Positions 55,724 to 64,000 of a stretch of DNA of 64,000 nucleotides are shown here, piece by piece; within the stretch, counting starts at the first letter, position 1, and each line of letters begins with the position of its first letter. The notes beneath the pieces were generated by a model. The model was given only the letters and a program-made list of their open reading frames with translations. It ran no database searches and was not told where the DNA came from. A program made the translations under genes and the position numbers. The DNA is from Dechloromonas denitrificans (lineage in GTDB: Bacteria; Pseudomonadota; Gammaproteobacteria; Burkholderiales; Rhodocyclaceae), in NCBI RefSeq assembly GCF_020510685.1, contig NZ_CP075185.1:3596001-3660000 (forward strand), in the 5' to 3' direction.

Positions 55724-57382
55724 TCAGATGCAGAGGGCGCCGGGATCGGCCCGCATCAGCCGCTTGTTCATCTTGCCGACGCTGGTTTTGACCAGGGTTT
55801 TGACGAAGCTCACCTGCAACAGCACGCCGTAGCGTGAAATGCCGGCCGTCTCGATGGCGTGCGCGGCGTAATTGCGCAGCGCGTGCTCGGTGATCTGGCC
55901 GACGAACTCCGGCTTGAGCAAGACCAGCGCCAGCGGCCGCTCGCCCCACTTGTCGTCGGGTACGCCGATCACGGCGACCTCATGCACCGCCTCATGCTTG
56001 GCGATGATGTCTTCCAGTTGCAGCGAGGAAGTCCATTCGCCGCCGGTCTTGATGACATCCTTGATACGGTCGGTGACCTTCAGGTAGCCGGCCGGGTTGA
56101 TGTTGCCGATATCCGCCGTGTGCAAATAGCCGCCCGCCCACAGCGCTTCGGAAGCCTCCGGCGCGGCGACATAGCCCTGGCTCAGCCATGGCGCACGGAC
56201 CACGACTTCGCCGGTCGTCTTGCCGTCGTGGGCGACATCGGCCATCTCCGGATCGACGATGCGCAGATCGACCAAGGGCAGCGGCCGGCCGGTCTTCGCC
56301 CGAATCACCGCCTGCTCTTCCAGTGAACGGTTGAGATCGACGCTTTCGAGGTGGGCCATGCTCAGCACCGGGCAGGTTTCCGACATGCCATAGCCGGTAA
56401 ACAGATCCATGCCGAGCTTCTGGGCCGAAATGGCCATCGCTTCCGGCATCGCCGCGCCGCCGATGAGGATTTTCAAGCCGCTGAAATCGGTGGTCTTGGC
56501 GTGTGGATGGCTGAGGATCATGTGCAGGATGGTCGGCACGCAATGCGAGAAACTCACCCCTTCCGTGCTGATCAGGCGGCAGATCGTCTCCGGCTGATAA
56601 CGACCCGGATAAACCTGCTTGATGCCCATCATCGTCGCCAAATAGGGAAAGCCCCAGGCATGCACGTGGAACATCGGCGTCATCGGCATATAGACGTCTT
56701 CGCGATGAATATGCCCCTGCCGGTTGGCGCCGCCCATCGCGGCGGCACAGCCCAGGGTGTGCAGGACGAGCTGGCGATGGCTGAAATAGACGCCTTTCGG
56801 ATTGCCCGTCGTGCCCGTCGTGTAGAAGGTCGTCGCCTGGGCGTTTTCGTCGAAATCCGGGAAGTCGTAGTCGCTGGAAGCCGCAGCCAGCATGCTTTCG
56901 TACTCGGCCGCCATGCGCACCGGCGCTGCCGGCATCGCCGGCTCGTCGGAGAAAAGCACGAAAGTCTTCACCGTCTCCAGCTGCGGCGCGATCTGGGCCA
57001 GCACCGGGAAAAACTCGCTGTTGACCAGCAGCACATCGGCCCCGGCGTGATTCAGCGTATAGAGAATCTGCTCCGGGCTAAGACGCACGTTCACCGTCTG
57101 CAGGACCGCCCCCATCATCGGCACGGCAAAGAAACACTCCAGGTACCGATGGCTGTCCCAATCCATCATCGCCACCGTCTGCCCGGCGGCCACGCCAAGC
57201 TGCTGCAAACCGTTGGCCAGCCGGCCGATGCGTTCGTTCAGCGTTCGGTAGTTGTAGCGCAGCTTGCCCTGATAGGTAATCTCCTGCTCCGGCGCGATGA
57301 CCAGCGGCGTCAACAGCAATTGCTTGATGAGCAATGGGTACTGGTAAGCCGAAGCGGTGGACTGAACGAGTTTGACCGGCAT
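55724..57382 (-). CDS. Fatty acyl-CoA synthetase (AMP-binding, medium/long chain)
   Basis: 552 residues of the ANL superfamily. The AMP-binding loop is FYTTGTTGNPKGVYFSHRQLV, the second motif FTGYGMSETCPVLSMA and the adenylation core continues to TADIGNINPAGYLKVTDRIKD. The hinge Lys/Arg (VTDRIKDVIKTGGEW) and the C-terminal Lys region (VSFVKTLVKTSVGKMNKRLM) are intact. It activates a fatty acid to its CoA ester via acyl-AMP. The sequence style is close to AlkK and DMSP-type ligases as I recall, so chain length is uncertain. No beta-oxidation genes lie nearby. Confidence 0.9.
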   Translation of the reverse strand: MPVKLVQSTASAYQYPLLIKQLLLTPLVIAPEQEITYQGKLRYNYRTLNERIGRLANGLQQLGVAAGQTVAMMDWDSHRYLECFFAVPMMGAVLQTVNVRLSPEQILYTLNHAGADVLLVNSEFFPVLAQIAPQLETVKTFVLFSDEPAMPAAPVRMAAEYESMLAAASSDYDFPDFDENAQATTFYTTGTTGNPKGVYFSHRQLVLHTLGCAAAMGGANRQGHIHREDVYMPMTPMFHVHAWGFPYLATMMGIKQVYPGRYQPETICRLISTEGVSFSHCVPTILHMILSHPHAKTTDFSGLKILIGGAAMPEAMAISAQKLGMDLFTGYGMSETCPVLSMAHLESVDLNRSLEEQAVIRAKTGRPLPLVDLRIVDPEMADVAHDGKTTGEVVVRAPWLSQGYVAAPEASEALWAGGYLHTADIGNINPAGYLKVTDRIKDVIKTGGEWTSSLQLEDIIAKHEAVHEVAVIGVPDDKWGERPLALVLLKPEFVGQITEHALRNYAAHAIETAGISRYGVLLQVSFVKTLVKTSVGKMNKRLMRADPGALCI

Positions 57383-57774
57383 GTTTCTCTCCCTGAACGA
57401 ATGTTATTTTTTGGCGTAACGACCGCCCTTGGGGATTTTACTCGTCGCCTGACCTCTAAGTGCGCCGACAGACAGACTCTTGTGGCCGGCACTGTTTCAA
57501 TCGGGATACAGCGTCGCCGGTGCAACGCGGTGGCGCTGCCGGGGCGGCAACCAGCCAAGACTGGACGCTCGGATGACCGATAACGCCACGGTTCCGTGGC
57601 ATCTGCCCATCTGCCGGACGATGCGACCTGTATCACCGGCATTACACATGGCTGCCAGGCAGCCTTCTCGAAGAACGCAAGCCCATGGTTTTATGCGATT
57701 TATTTTTCAGGCATGGCGATTGCGTAGCGGATGTCTCGTGCAGAGCATCGCAGCATTGATTCGGGAGGGACATC
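57383..57774. other. 392-base intergenic region between ligase and MlaC-like genes
   Basis: No convincing gene is seen; the short open frames here do not look like protein families. It should hold promoters for both divergent genes. The clearest element is the palindrome at 57585-57600. GGGAGG lies before the MlaC-like ATG. Confidence 0.6.
57585..57600. promoter_or_regulatory. Palindrome, possible operator
   Basis: GCCACGG-TT-CCGTGGC is a perfect seven-base inverted repeat with a two-base centre, placed mid-way in the divergent region between the ligase and MlaC-like genes. It could be a regulator site; it matches no operator I recognise. Confidence 0.4.
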
Positions 57775-58536
57775 ATGCACAGCCTGACCATGAAGGCCTT
57801 GGTTGTTTTGGCCGCAACAATTCCGCCATCATTTACGCCGGCCCTGAATGCGCAACACGACAATCTACAGATCCTCGCGACGCAGGCGGCCGGCGAGCTT
57901 CCGCCGCAGGAATTGCTCAGTACGGCAACCCGGGATTTGCTGGAGATCGCCAGCCATTACCGGGCCGAGCACGATCCGGCGAGCCTTGAGCCGCCAGCCG
58001 CCAGCCTCAGCAATGCGGTCGAAGCACGAATCCGCTCGCTGTTTGCCATCGATACGATGACCAAGCTGGTACTCGGGCGCAGCTGGCGCCAGGCTTCGCC
58101 GGAACAGCAGCAGGCCCTGGTCGCCGAGTTCGGGCATTTGCTGGTCCAGACCTGCGTCTCGGCGCTCGCCAACGCCCACCAACCGGCAATCACCTTCAAA
58201 CAGCTGACGCCGGTGCCCGGCGACGATGGGGTGACCGTTCGTTCATTTGTCACGCGGCCCGGCAGCAAGCCGTGGACCATCGATTACGACATGGAAAAAA
58301 CGCCCGCCGGCTGGAAGGTGGTCGATATCAAGATGGATGGACTGCGGCTGATCACCATCCATCGCGATGCCTTTGCCGAACTAGTGCGTGACGACGGGAT
58401 CGATGGGCTGCTGACCTCGCTGGCCGCCTGGAACCAGCGCAGCGAATTGCCCGCGGCGGATTCGCGGCAACACCTGCCGGCCGCGCTGATCCTGATGCAC
58501 ATTGCCACGCAACGCGGCTTCATCGGCGGCGGCTGA
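57775..58536 (+). CDS. MlaC/Ttg2D-like periplasmic phospholipid-binding protein (orphan)
   Basis: 253 residues from ATG 57775, with GGGAGG upstream. A signal peptide ends near FTPALNA-QH. The MlaC core is recognisable: IRSLFAIDTMTKLVLGRSWR, ASPEQQQALVAEFGHLLVQT and WTIDYDMEKTPAGWKVVDIKMDG then LRLITIHRDAFAELV. MlaC carries phospholipids between the outer and inner membranes. The usual mlaDEF and mlaA partners are not present here. The final 30 or so residues after the MlaC fold form a tail not typical of the family. It is followed 86 bases later by the flavoprotein gene. Confidence 0.82.
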   Translation: MHSLTMKALVVLAATIPPSFTPALNAQHDNLQILATQAAGELPPQELLSTATRDLLEIASHYRAEHDPASLEPPAASLSNAVEARIRSLFAIDTMTKLVLGRSWRQASPEQQQALVAEFGHLLVQTCVSALANAHQPAITFKQLTPVPGDDGVTVRSFVTRPGSKPWTIDYDMEKTPAGWKVVDIKMDGLRLITIHRDAFAELVRDDGIDGLLTSLAAWNQRSELPAADSRQHLPAALILMHIATQRGFIGGG

Positions 58537-58622
58537 GCGCCTGGCCGAGGCTGCCGGCAACTCTGCCGGCAAAATTGTTCTCGATCATTTGTGCCACGGA
58601 GGTTTCCCGTTAAGCTGGCGGG

Positions 58623-59876
58623 ATGATAGTTACCCGTCGGCAGTTTCTCCTCGGCACCGCCTGTCTGCTCGGTGCGTCTACCGTCATGGCGGCACCGGTT
58701 CGCCCCAAAGTCGTCATTGTCGGTGGAGGCTGGGGCGGACTGGCTGCCGCCCGGCAGCTGGCGAGCCAATGCGACGTGCTGATGATCGAACGCAATCCGG
58801 ACTTCGTCTCGCTGCCGCTGAGCAATCGCTGGCTGGCCGGCCTCGATGACGGCCGCCGGCTGCGCCAGGATTACCGTGGCGCCGCCCAGGCACTCGGCTA
58901 TCGTTTCCTGCAGGGCGAAGTGCTCGGCATCGACCGCGGAGCGCGCCGGGTCGACACCAGCCACGGCAGCTTTCCCTATGACTGGCTGATCGTCGCCGCT
59001 GGCATCGCCGAGGCCGATCCGGCCCTGTTTGCCGGCGACCAGGCCGCCGCCCGGCATACCCGGGAGCATTTCCCGAGCGCCTATACGGCCGGTCGCGAAC
59101 TCGACGTCCTGAAGCAGAAACTCGCCGGTTTTTCCGGCGGCGAATTCCTGATGACGCTGCCGCTCGCCCCCTATCGCTGCCCGCCGGCGCCCTATGAACG
59201 CGCCGTGATCATCGCCCAGGCGATCAAGACGCGCGGCCTCAAGGCCCGCCTCACGCTAGTCGAGCCGAACGCGCCGTGGCCGGCCTATCAGCGGGTGTTC
59301 AGCGAGGTCTATCGCGACCAGGTGAATTACCTGCCGAATACCCGGCTGCGCCAGCTCGACCCATATCGCCGCATCGCGACGCTGGATATCGACGAAATCA
59401 ACTTTACCGATGCGCTGATCATGCCGCAGCAGCAGGCCGCCGACATCTGCCGGCGCAGCGGACTAGTCGCGGCCGATTCGGCATGGGCCGCCGTCGATCC
59501 GCGAAATTTCGGCGTCAGCGGAGATGAGCGGCTCTTCGTCATCGGCGACAGTGTCGGTGCCGTTTCGTCGCTCTTCGGCCACTATCCGAAGACCGGCGAA
59601 CTGGCGAGCCGGATGGGGCAGATCGTCGCCACCGAGATCGCCGGTCGCATCGCCGGCCAGCCGCCCGTCCCGGCACTGCCGGAAAGTACCTGTTTCGCCT
59701 ACGTCAATCTGGCGCCGGCCGCCTTCACGCGCATCGTCACCCGCTACCGCCTGCGCGGCGATGGCCTGGTCGCCCAGACGATCAGCCAGACCCGCGAGAA
59801 CAACCCGCAGGGCGAAGACGATGCCTGGCTGGATGCCCGGCACGGCGAGCTGTTCGGCCCGGCGGCCCGGCGCTGA
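58623..59876 (+). CDS. Flavocytochrome c sulfide dehydrogenase-type flavoprotein (FccB/SoxF-like), Tat-exported
   Basis: 417 residues. It starts with a Tat signal (TRRQFLLGTACLLGASTVMA), so it is probably folded with FAD before export. The dinucleotide site is VVIVGGGWGGLAAARQL (30-46), and the second FAD region is LFVIGDSVGAVSS. The first redox cysteine of FccB proteins is kept in YRCPPAPYER (Cys186). At the place where family members usually have WCPVD, this one has WAAVD (Ala289), so the redox disulfide seems absent. No cytochrome subunit gene is adjacent. Sulfide oxidation is therefore uncertain; another donor or a partner elsewhere is possible. Confidence 0.82.
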   Translation: MIVTRRQFLLGTACLLGASTVMAAPVRPKVVIVGGGWGGLAAARQLASQCDVLMIERNPDFVSLPLSNRWLAGLDDGRRLRQDYRGAAQALGYRFLQGEVLGIDRGARRVDTSHGSFPYDWLIVAAGIAEADPALFAGDQAAARHTREHFPSAYTAGRELDVLKQKLAGFSGGEFLMTLPLAPYRCPPAPYERAVIIAQAIKTRGLKARLTLVEPNAPWPAYQRVFSEVYRDQVNYLPNTRLRQLDPYRRIATLDIDEINFTDALIMPQQQAADICRRSGLVAADSAWAAVDPRNFGVSGDERLFVIGDSVGAVSSLFGHYPKTGELASRMGQIVATEIAGRIAGQPPVPALPESTCFAYVNLAPAAFTRIVTRYRLRGDGLVAQTISQTRENNPQGEDDAWLDARHGELFGPAARR

Positions 59877-59882
59877 GCCAGG

Positions 59883-60377
59883 CTAGTGGCGGGCGTAGAT
59901 CGAGGTATCGCCGTCCGGCTTGACGAGCAGCGTCTCGTATAGCTCGCGGCGGACGCGGCCCTGGCCGGTGTCGCCATCAAGCACGGTGCAGGCGGTATCG
60001 CAGGTCGGGCTGGAGAATTCCCGGCCCGGCGCGCCGAGCGGCAAACCGGGAACGGACAGGCCGCGCGCCTTGCGCTTCTCGCGCAGCAACTCCTTGATAT
60101 CGTCGGCCGGCACATGGCCTTCGACGAAATAGCCGGCGACCGTCGCGGTCGGTTCGGCCTCCAGATGTTTCGGCACTTTCAAGCGGCGCTTGACGGCGGC
60201 CATGTCGTCGCTCGGCACCAGCTTGACGGTAAAGCCGTTGTTGCGCAGATGTTCGGCGTAATCGATACAGGCCAGGCAAACCGTCGGCGCATACACGGTA
60301 ACCGGCGGCAAGGGCGCATCGGCGAATGCGGCGCCGGCCAGCCAGCCCAAGGTGATCAACGTCATCCGCTTCAGCAT
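59883..60377 (-). CDS. DUF411 family protein, atypical metal ligands
   Basis: 164 residues from ATG 60377, with a signal peptide ending near AAFA-DA, so periplasmic. The DUF411 core is clear: VTVYAPTVCLACIDYAEHL (CxxC, Cys34/Cys37), MAAVKRRLKVP, GYFVEGHVPADDIKELL and GLSVPGLPLGAPGREF. Family members usually have a CHT motif after the MAxVKxxLxVP segment; here that place reads EPTAT. A further Cys pair (CDTAC) lies near the C-terminus. DUF411 proteins are often found with copper genes, so metal handling is a guess. It overlaps the ankyrin gene by seven bases. Confidence 0.82.
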   Translation of the reverse strand: MLKRMTLITLGWLAGAAFADAPLPPVTVYAPTVCLACIDYAEHLRNNGFTVKLVPSDDMAAVKRRLKVPKHLEAEPTATVAGYFVEGHVPADDIKELLREKRKARGLSVPGLPLGAPGREFSSPTCDTACTVLDGDTGQGRVRRELYETLLVKPDGDTSIYARH

Positions 60378-60847
60378 GGCTTGCCCGCCTTGCAGCCCTT
60401 GAGCATCCACAGCGAAATCACGCCGGCGGCCTCGTCGGCCTTGACCTTGCGCGCCATGGCGGTAGCGTCGCGCCCCTGGTTGTTTTTCAGCAAGGGATCG
60501 GCGCCGCCATTGAGCAAGGCCAGCGCATGCTGTGCGCGGCTGGCATAGGCAGCCATGTGGATCGGCGTCGAACCGTCGAGATCGCGGGCATTCGGATCGG
60601 CACCGGCGGCGAGCAGAGCGGCCATGGCACTGAGATCCGGATTCATTGCGGCAAGATGCAGAGGCGTCGAGCCGAGCGCCGTGCGCACGTCGCGCAGGCT
60701 CGGGTCGGCCTTCAGCAGACGGGAAAGTTCCGCCCCGCTGCCCTCGCGCGCCGCCTGATGAATCGGCAACTCGACCACGCCGCTCTGGGCCGAGGCCGGT
60801 GGGGCCAGCAGACAAAATATGGCGAATGCCATGAATATGGAACGCAT
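60371..60847 (-). CDS. Periplasmic ankyrin-repeat protein
   Basis: 158 residues with a signal peptide (MRSIFMAFAIFCLLAPPASA-QS). Three ankyrin-like repeats follow: ELPIHQAAREGSGAELSRLL, STPLHLAAMNPDLSAMAALL and STPIHMAAYASRAQHALALL, each with the ADP-type turn. Ankyrin repeats bind other proteins; small periplasmic ones often accompany redox enzymes such as catalases. The stop overlaps the DUF411 start, so the two are translated together and probably work together. Both converge on the flavoprotein gene. Confidence 0.88.
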   Translation of the reverse strand: MRSIFMAFAIFCLLAPPASAQSGVVELPIHQAAREGSGAELSRLLKADPSLRDVRTALGSTPLHLAAMNPDLSAMAALLAAGADPNARDLDGSTPIHMAAYASRAQHALALLNGGADPLLKNNQGRDATAMARKVKADEAAGVISLWMLKGCKAGKPC

Positions 60848-61170
60848 GTTCTTCTCCTGATTAGCCGGCAGATTATCGGGGTTTATCAGCCGACTGCCTG
60901 AACTTCGATCAAATGTAAAAAATCAGACAACAACATAACGAAGATGTTGCTCGGCAACGGCAACAAGTTCCGACACATGGGTGGGCGTGGCAGCATACAC
61001 CAGAACGGAAGATCGCTTTTTTGCACGCCGCCTCCCCCAATTCAAACCGGGCACATGAAAAAACGGCGACTGTTTGCACAGTAGCCGTTTTTTGGGGCCG
61101 ACAAGTCGGCCAGCCATACCTGATCGACTCTCCTTCCTCGCCGTCCAAACGCCGAAGAAGGAGGCGGAAA
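60848..61170. other. 323-base intergenic region between ankyrin gene and rhlE
   Basis: No gene seen. It holds the leader of the ankyrin-DUF411 pair on the left and the rhlE terminator on the right. Short open frames on both strands have no family features. Confidence 0.6.
61058..61093. terminator. Strong bidirectional terminator after rhlE
   Basis: AAAAAACGGC pairs with GCCGTTTTTT, with an inner ACTG/CAGT extension, and T tracts lie on both strands. It lies 77 bases past the rhlE stop. A second perfect hairpin, GGCCGAC-AA-GTCGGCC (61096-61111), lies directly beside it. Confidence 0.88.
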
Positions 61171-62451
<1,281 letters not shown>

Positions 62452-62499
62452 GGAAAACTCCGGAAAATGGGAGGAACGCCGCATGAGCGGCGAAGAAAA

Positions 62500-63744
62500 T
62501 CAGTGAATGCCTTCGATGTAGTAGTCGATACGGCCGCGTGGCGCCAAGTATTCGACTACCTCGACCGGCAGTTTGGCGGGGCTGATCGCCGCCTCGATGG
62601 TGGACTCGGCCTCACTCAGGTCGAGCAACAGAGCCTCGTTGCGTGGCACGCTCGGGTCGTGCAGCATGATCAGCGGGTGCAACAGGTCGTTGCTGTTGGT
62701 TTCAACGACCAAACCGATACTGCCATCGCTCAAGGTCACGAAGCAGCCGGGCGGATAAACCCCGATCTCCTTGACGAACAGTTGCAGCAGTTCCGGATCG
62801 AAATTGGCCTTCTCCTGCTTGAACATGAAGGCGACCGCTTCGGACGGTGTCTTGGCAGTTGTCAGGTCGAAGGGATTGCACAGGTTATCGTAGCGGTTGG
62901 CAATCGCCGCGATACGCGCCAGCCGGGGAATCTTGGCGCCAACTAGGTGGTTGGGAAAACCGTTGCCATCCCAGCGTTCGTGGTGGCAGGCGATGACATT
63001 CCTGACCGGCACCGGCAGGTCGCGAATCGCCGCCGCATACTTGATGCCGTAGCCGACATGCGCCTGGTAAAACTGTTCTTCGGACGGCGTGCGCCGTGAA
63101 TTGCGCAGCACCCGGGCCGGCACGTCGGCCTTGCCGATGTCGTGAAACATCGCCCCCAGGCCCAGCCAACGCATCTCCTCCTCGCCCAGCTTGGCCGCCT
63201 TGCCGAGCAACAGGGCGAGCACGACAACGTTCATCGCGTGATGCGCCGGGCCGGTCTCCTTGACCTTCATGTTGACCAGATGCACGGCCACGCTTTCGGC
63301 ATCGAGCAGGTGATCGACCAGACGGCCGACCGTCGACTTGGCACGCCCACAGGATTCGTTGGGGCGCGCGCCGAGATCGCGCAGAATTTCACCGATCCCC
63401 GTCGCTTCCTGCTCGAACAAGCGTTCGCAGCGGGCCAGGCCTTCGCGCTGCTGGCGCACCCGCTCGGTGCGCTCGCGTTTGGCATCGAGCATCGAATGGA
63501 GCACGGCCGACGAGAAATCGACTTCCTCACCTTCGTGGCTGTTCTTCTCCGGCAGCGGCTGGGCGGTGCTGCGTGCCGGATCCCACGCCACCGTCTTCAG
63601 ACCGAGGCTGCGCAGAACCTTGATCTGTTCTTCACTGGACAGGCGAAAACGGTTGAGCAAAAACGGATGATCGAGCCACCGCACCTCGTCGATCGAGATG
63701 AAAACGCCGGGCTGCAGGAGATCGACCGATACCGTTTGCTTCAT
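62500..63744 (-). CDS. HD-GYP domain protein with DUF3391 N-terminus (probable c-di-GMP phosphodiesterase)
   Basis: 414 residues. The N-terminal 130 residues form a DUF3391-type domain (VSVDLLQPGVFISID at the start). The HD-GYP domain has the metal residues HH at 168-169, HD in FHDIGKADVPA (201-202) and HHERWDGNGFP (254-264), where GYP is replaced by GFP. It should break down cyclic di-GMP. A C-terminal segment (about 320-414) follows. It overlaps metZ by one base (TGATG), so its level may follow that of metZ. Confidence 0.9.
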   Translation of the reverse strand: MKQTVSVDLLQPGVFISIDEVRWLDHPFLLNRFRLSSEEQIKVLRSLGLKTVAWDPARSTAQPLPEKNSHEGEEVDFSSAVLHSMLDAKRERTERVRQQREGLARCERLFEQEATGIGEILRDLGARPNESCGRAKSTVGRLVDHLLDAESVAVHLVNMKVKETGPAHHAMNVVVLALLLGKAAKLGEEEMRWLGLGAMFHDIGKADVPARVLRNSRRTPSEEQFYQAHVGYGIKYAAAIRDLPVPVRNVIACHHERWDGNGFPNHLVGAKIPRLARIAAIANRYDNLCNPFDLTTAKTPSEAVAFMFKQEKANFDPELLQLFVKEIGVYPPGCFVTLSDGSIGLVVETNSNDLLHPLIMLHDPSVPRNEALLLDLSEAESTIEAAISPAKLPVEVVEYLAPRGRIDYYIEGIH

Positions 63745-64000
63745 CAGCCGATCAACGACAGGCCGCGCTCGAGATCGGCCTGCAGATCCTCCGCCGCTTC
63801 GAGACCGACGGCGATGCGCAGCAGCACTTCGCTGATGCCGGCCGCCGCCCGCGCTTCCGGAGAAATGCGGCCGTGCGTGGTCGAGGCGGGATGGGTAATG
63901 GTGGTCTTGGTATCGCCGAGGTTGGCGGTAATCGACAGCAATTTGCAGTTATCGACGACCTGCCAGGCCTGCTCGCGCGCCCCCTTCACTTCGAAGGAAA
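63744..64000 (-). CDS. metZ: O-succinylhomoserine sulfhydrylase, C-terminal part (runs off the window)
   Basis: About 85 residues before the stop at 63744. The part seen (FEVKGAREQAWQVVDN, LLSITANLGDTKTTITHPAS, STTHGRISPEARAAAGISEV, LRIAVGLE) is the C-terminal end of PLP-dependent Cys/Met metabolism enzymes. MetZ makes homocysteine from O-succinylhomoserine and sulfide; metB, metC or metY relatives cannot be fully ruled out from the tail alone. The PLP lysine lies outside the window. Confidence 0.75.
   Translation of the reverse strand, partial: SFEVKGAREQAWQVVDNCKLLSITANLGDTKTTITHPASTTHGRISPEARAAAGISEVLLRIAVGLEAAEDLQADLERGLSLIG

Noticed and set aside
57480-57989. 169-codon open frame in the region before the MlaC-like gene
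   Set aside because: It overlaps the MlaC-like gene in another frame and shows no conserved motif or ribosome site.

Overview
The window looks like a chromosomal stretch of a betaproteobacterium of the Rhodocyclales (Dechloromonas / Azonexus type). The evidence is gene order rather than a database hit: a full nuoA-N operon next to tRNA-Leu, secG and tpiA, then folP-glmM, ftsH-rlmE, yhbY, a DUF4149 gene, greA, carB-carA, dapB, bamE and fur, then recN-nadK, hrcA, hemH and grpE-dnaK-dnaJ. The DNA is GC-rich, coding is dense, and many neighbouring genes share stop/start bases. I see no insertion sequence, prophage, CRISPR array or rRNA.

Layout. 1-1013: end of a CorC/HlyC-type gene and a Nudix ADP-ribose hydrolase. 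1037-15464 (minus strand): all 14 subunits of respiratory complex I. 15530-19072 (minus): tRNA-Leu(GAG), secG, tpiA, glmM, folP. 19127-21680 (minus): ftsH and rlmE, divergent from yhbY. 22069-31415 (minus): DUF4149 protein, greA, carB, carA, a large soluble hybrid sensor kinase, dapB, bamE. 31510-32564 (plus): fur and a GDT1/UPF0016 cation exporter. 32604-35233 (minus): recN, nadK. 35300-40687 (plus): hrcA, hemH, trxC, an EF-hand protein and a chemoreceptor with a c-type heme motif. 40732-42102 (minus): a Ser/Thr kinase fused to a cyclic-nucleotide-binding domain, divergent from grpE-dnaK-dnaJ (42254-46034), which has a good sigma-32 promoter. 46270-55666: an orphan branched-chain-amino-acid-type binding protein, cysS (minus), then a tightly packed plus-strand run of TPR protein, L,D-transpeptidase, two cyclophilins, lpxH, recQ and a YjdF-like membrane protein. 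55724-60847: an acyl-CoA ligase and a small accessory group (MlaC-like protein, flavocytochrome-c-type flavoprotein, DUF411 protein, ankyrin protein). 61171-64000 (minus): rhlE, an HD-GYP protein and the 3' part of metZ.

How the genes fit together. Most of the window is housekeeping: respiration (nuo), envelope building (glmM, lpxH, bamE, L,D-transpeptidase, periplasmic cyclophilin, secG), protein quality control (ftsH, hrcA, grpE-dnaK-dnaJ), nucleotide and amino-acid synthesis (carAB, dapB, metZ, folP), and iron/heme/redox control (fur, hemH, trxC). On top of this lies a signalling layer typical of metabolically flexible environmental betaproteobacteria: a PAS hybrid kinase, a heme chemoreceptor, a kinase-cNMP fusion and an HD-GYP protein.

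I found no clear new multi-gene system. The best candidates for follow-up are the CXXCH heme chemoreceptor beside an EF-hand protein, the orphan FccB-like flavoprotein that appears to lack one redox cysteine beside an atypical DUF411 protein, the TPR/L,D-transpeptidase pair that share a C-terminal domain, and several strong hairpins in leaders (carA, trxC). All calls rest on reading the sequence and on recall of family features; no searches were run.
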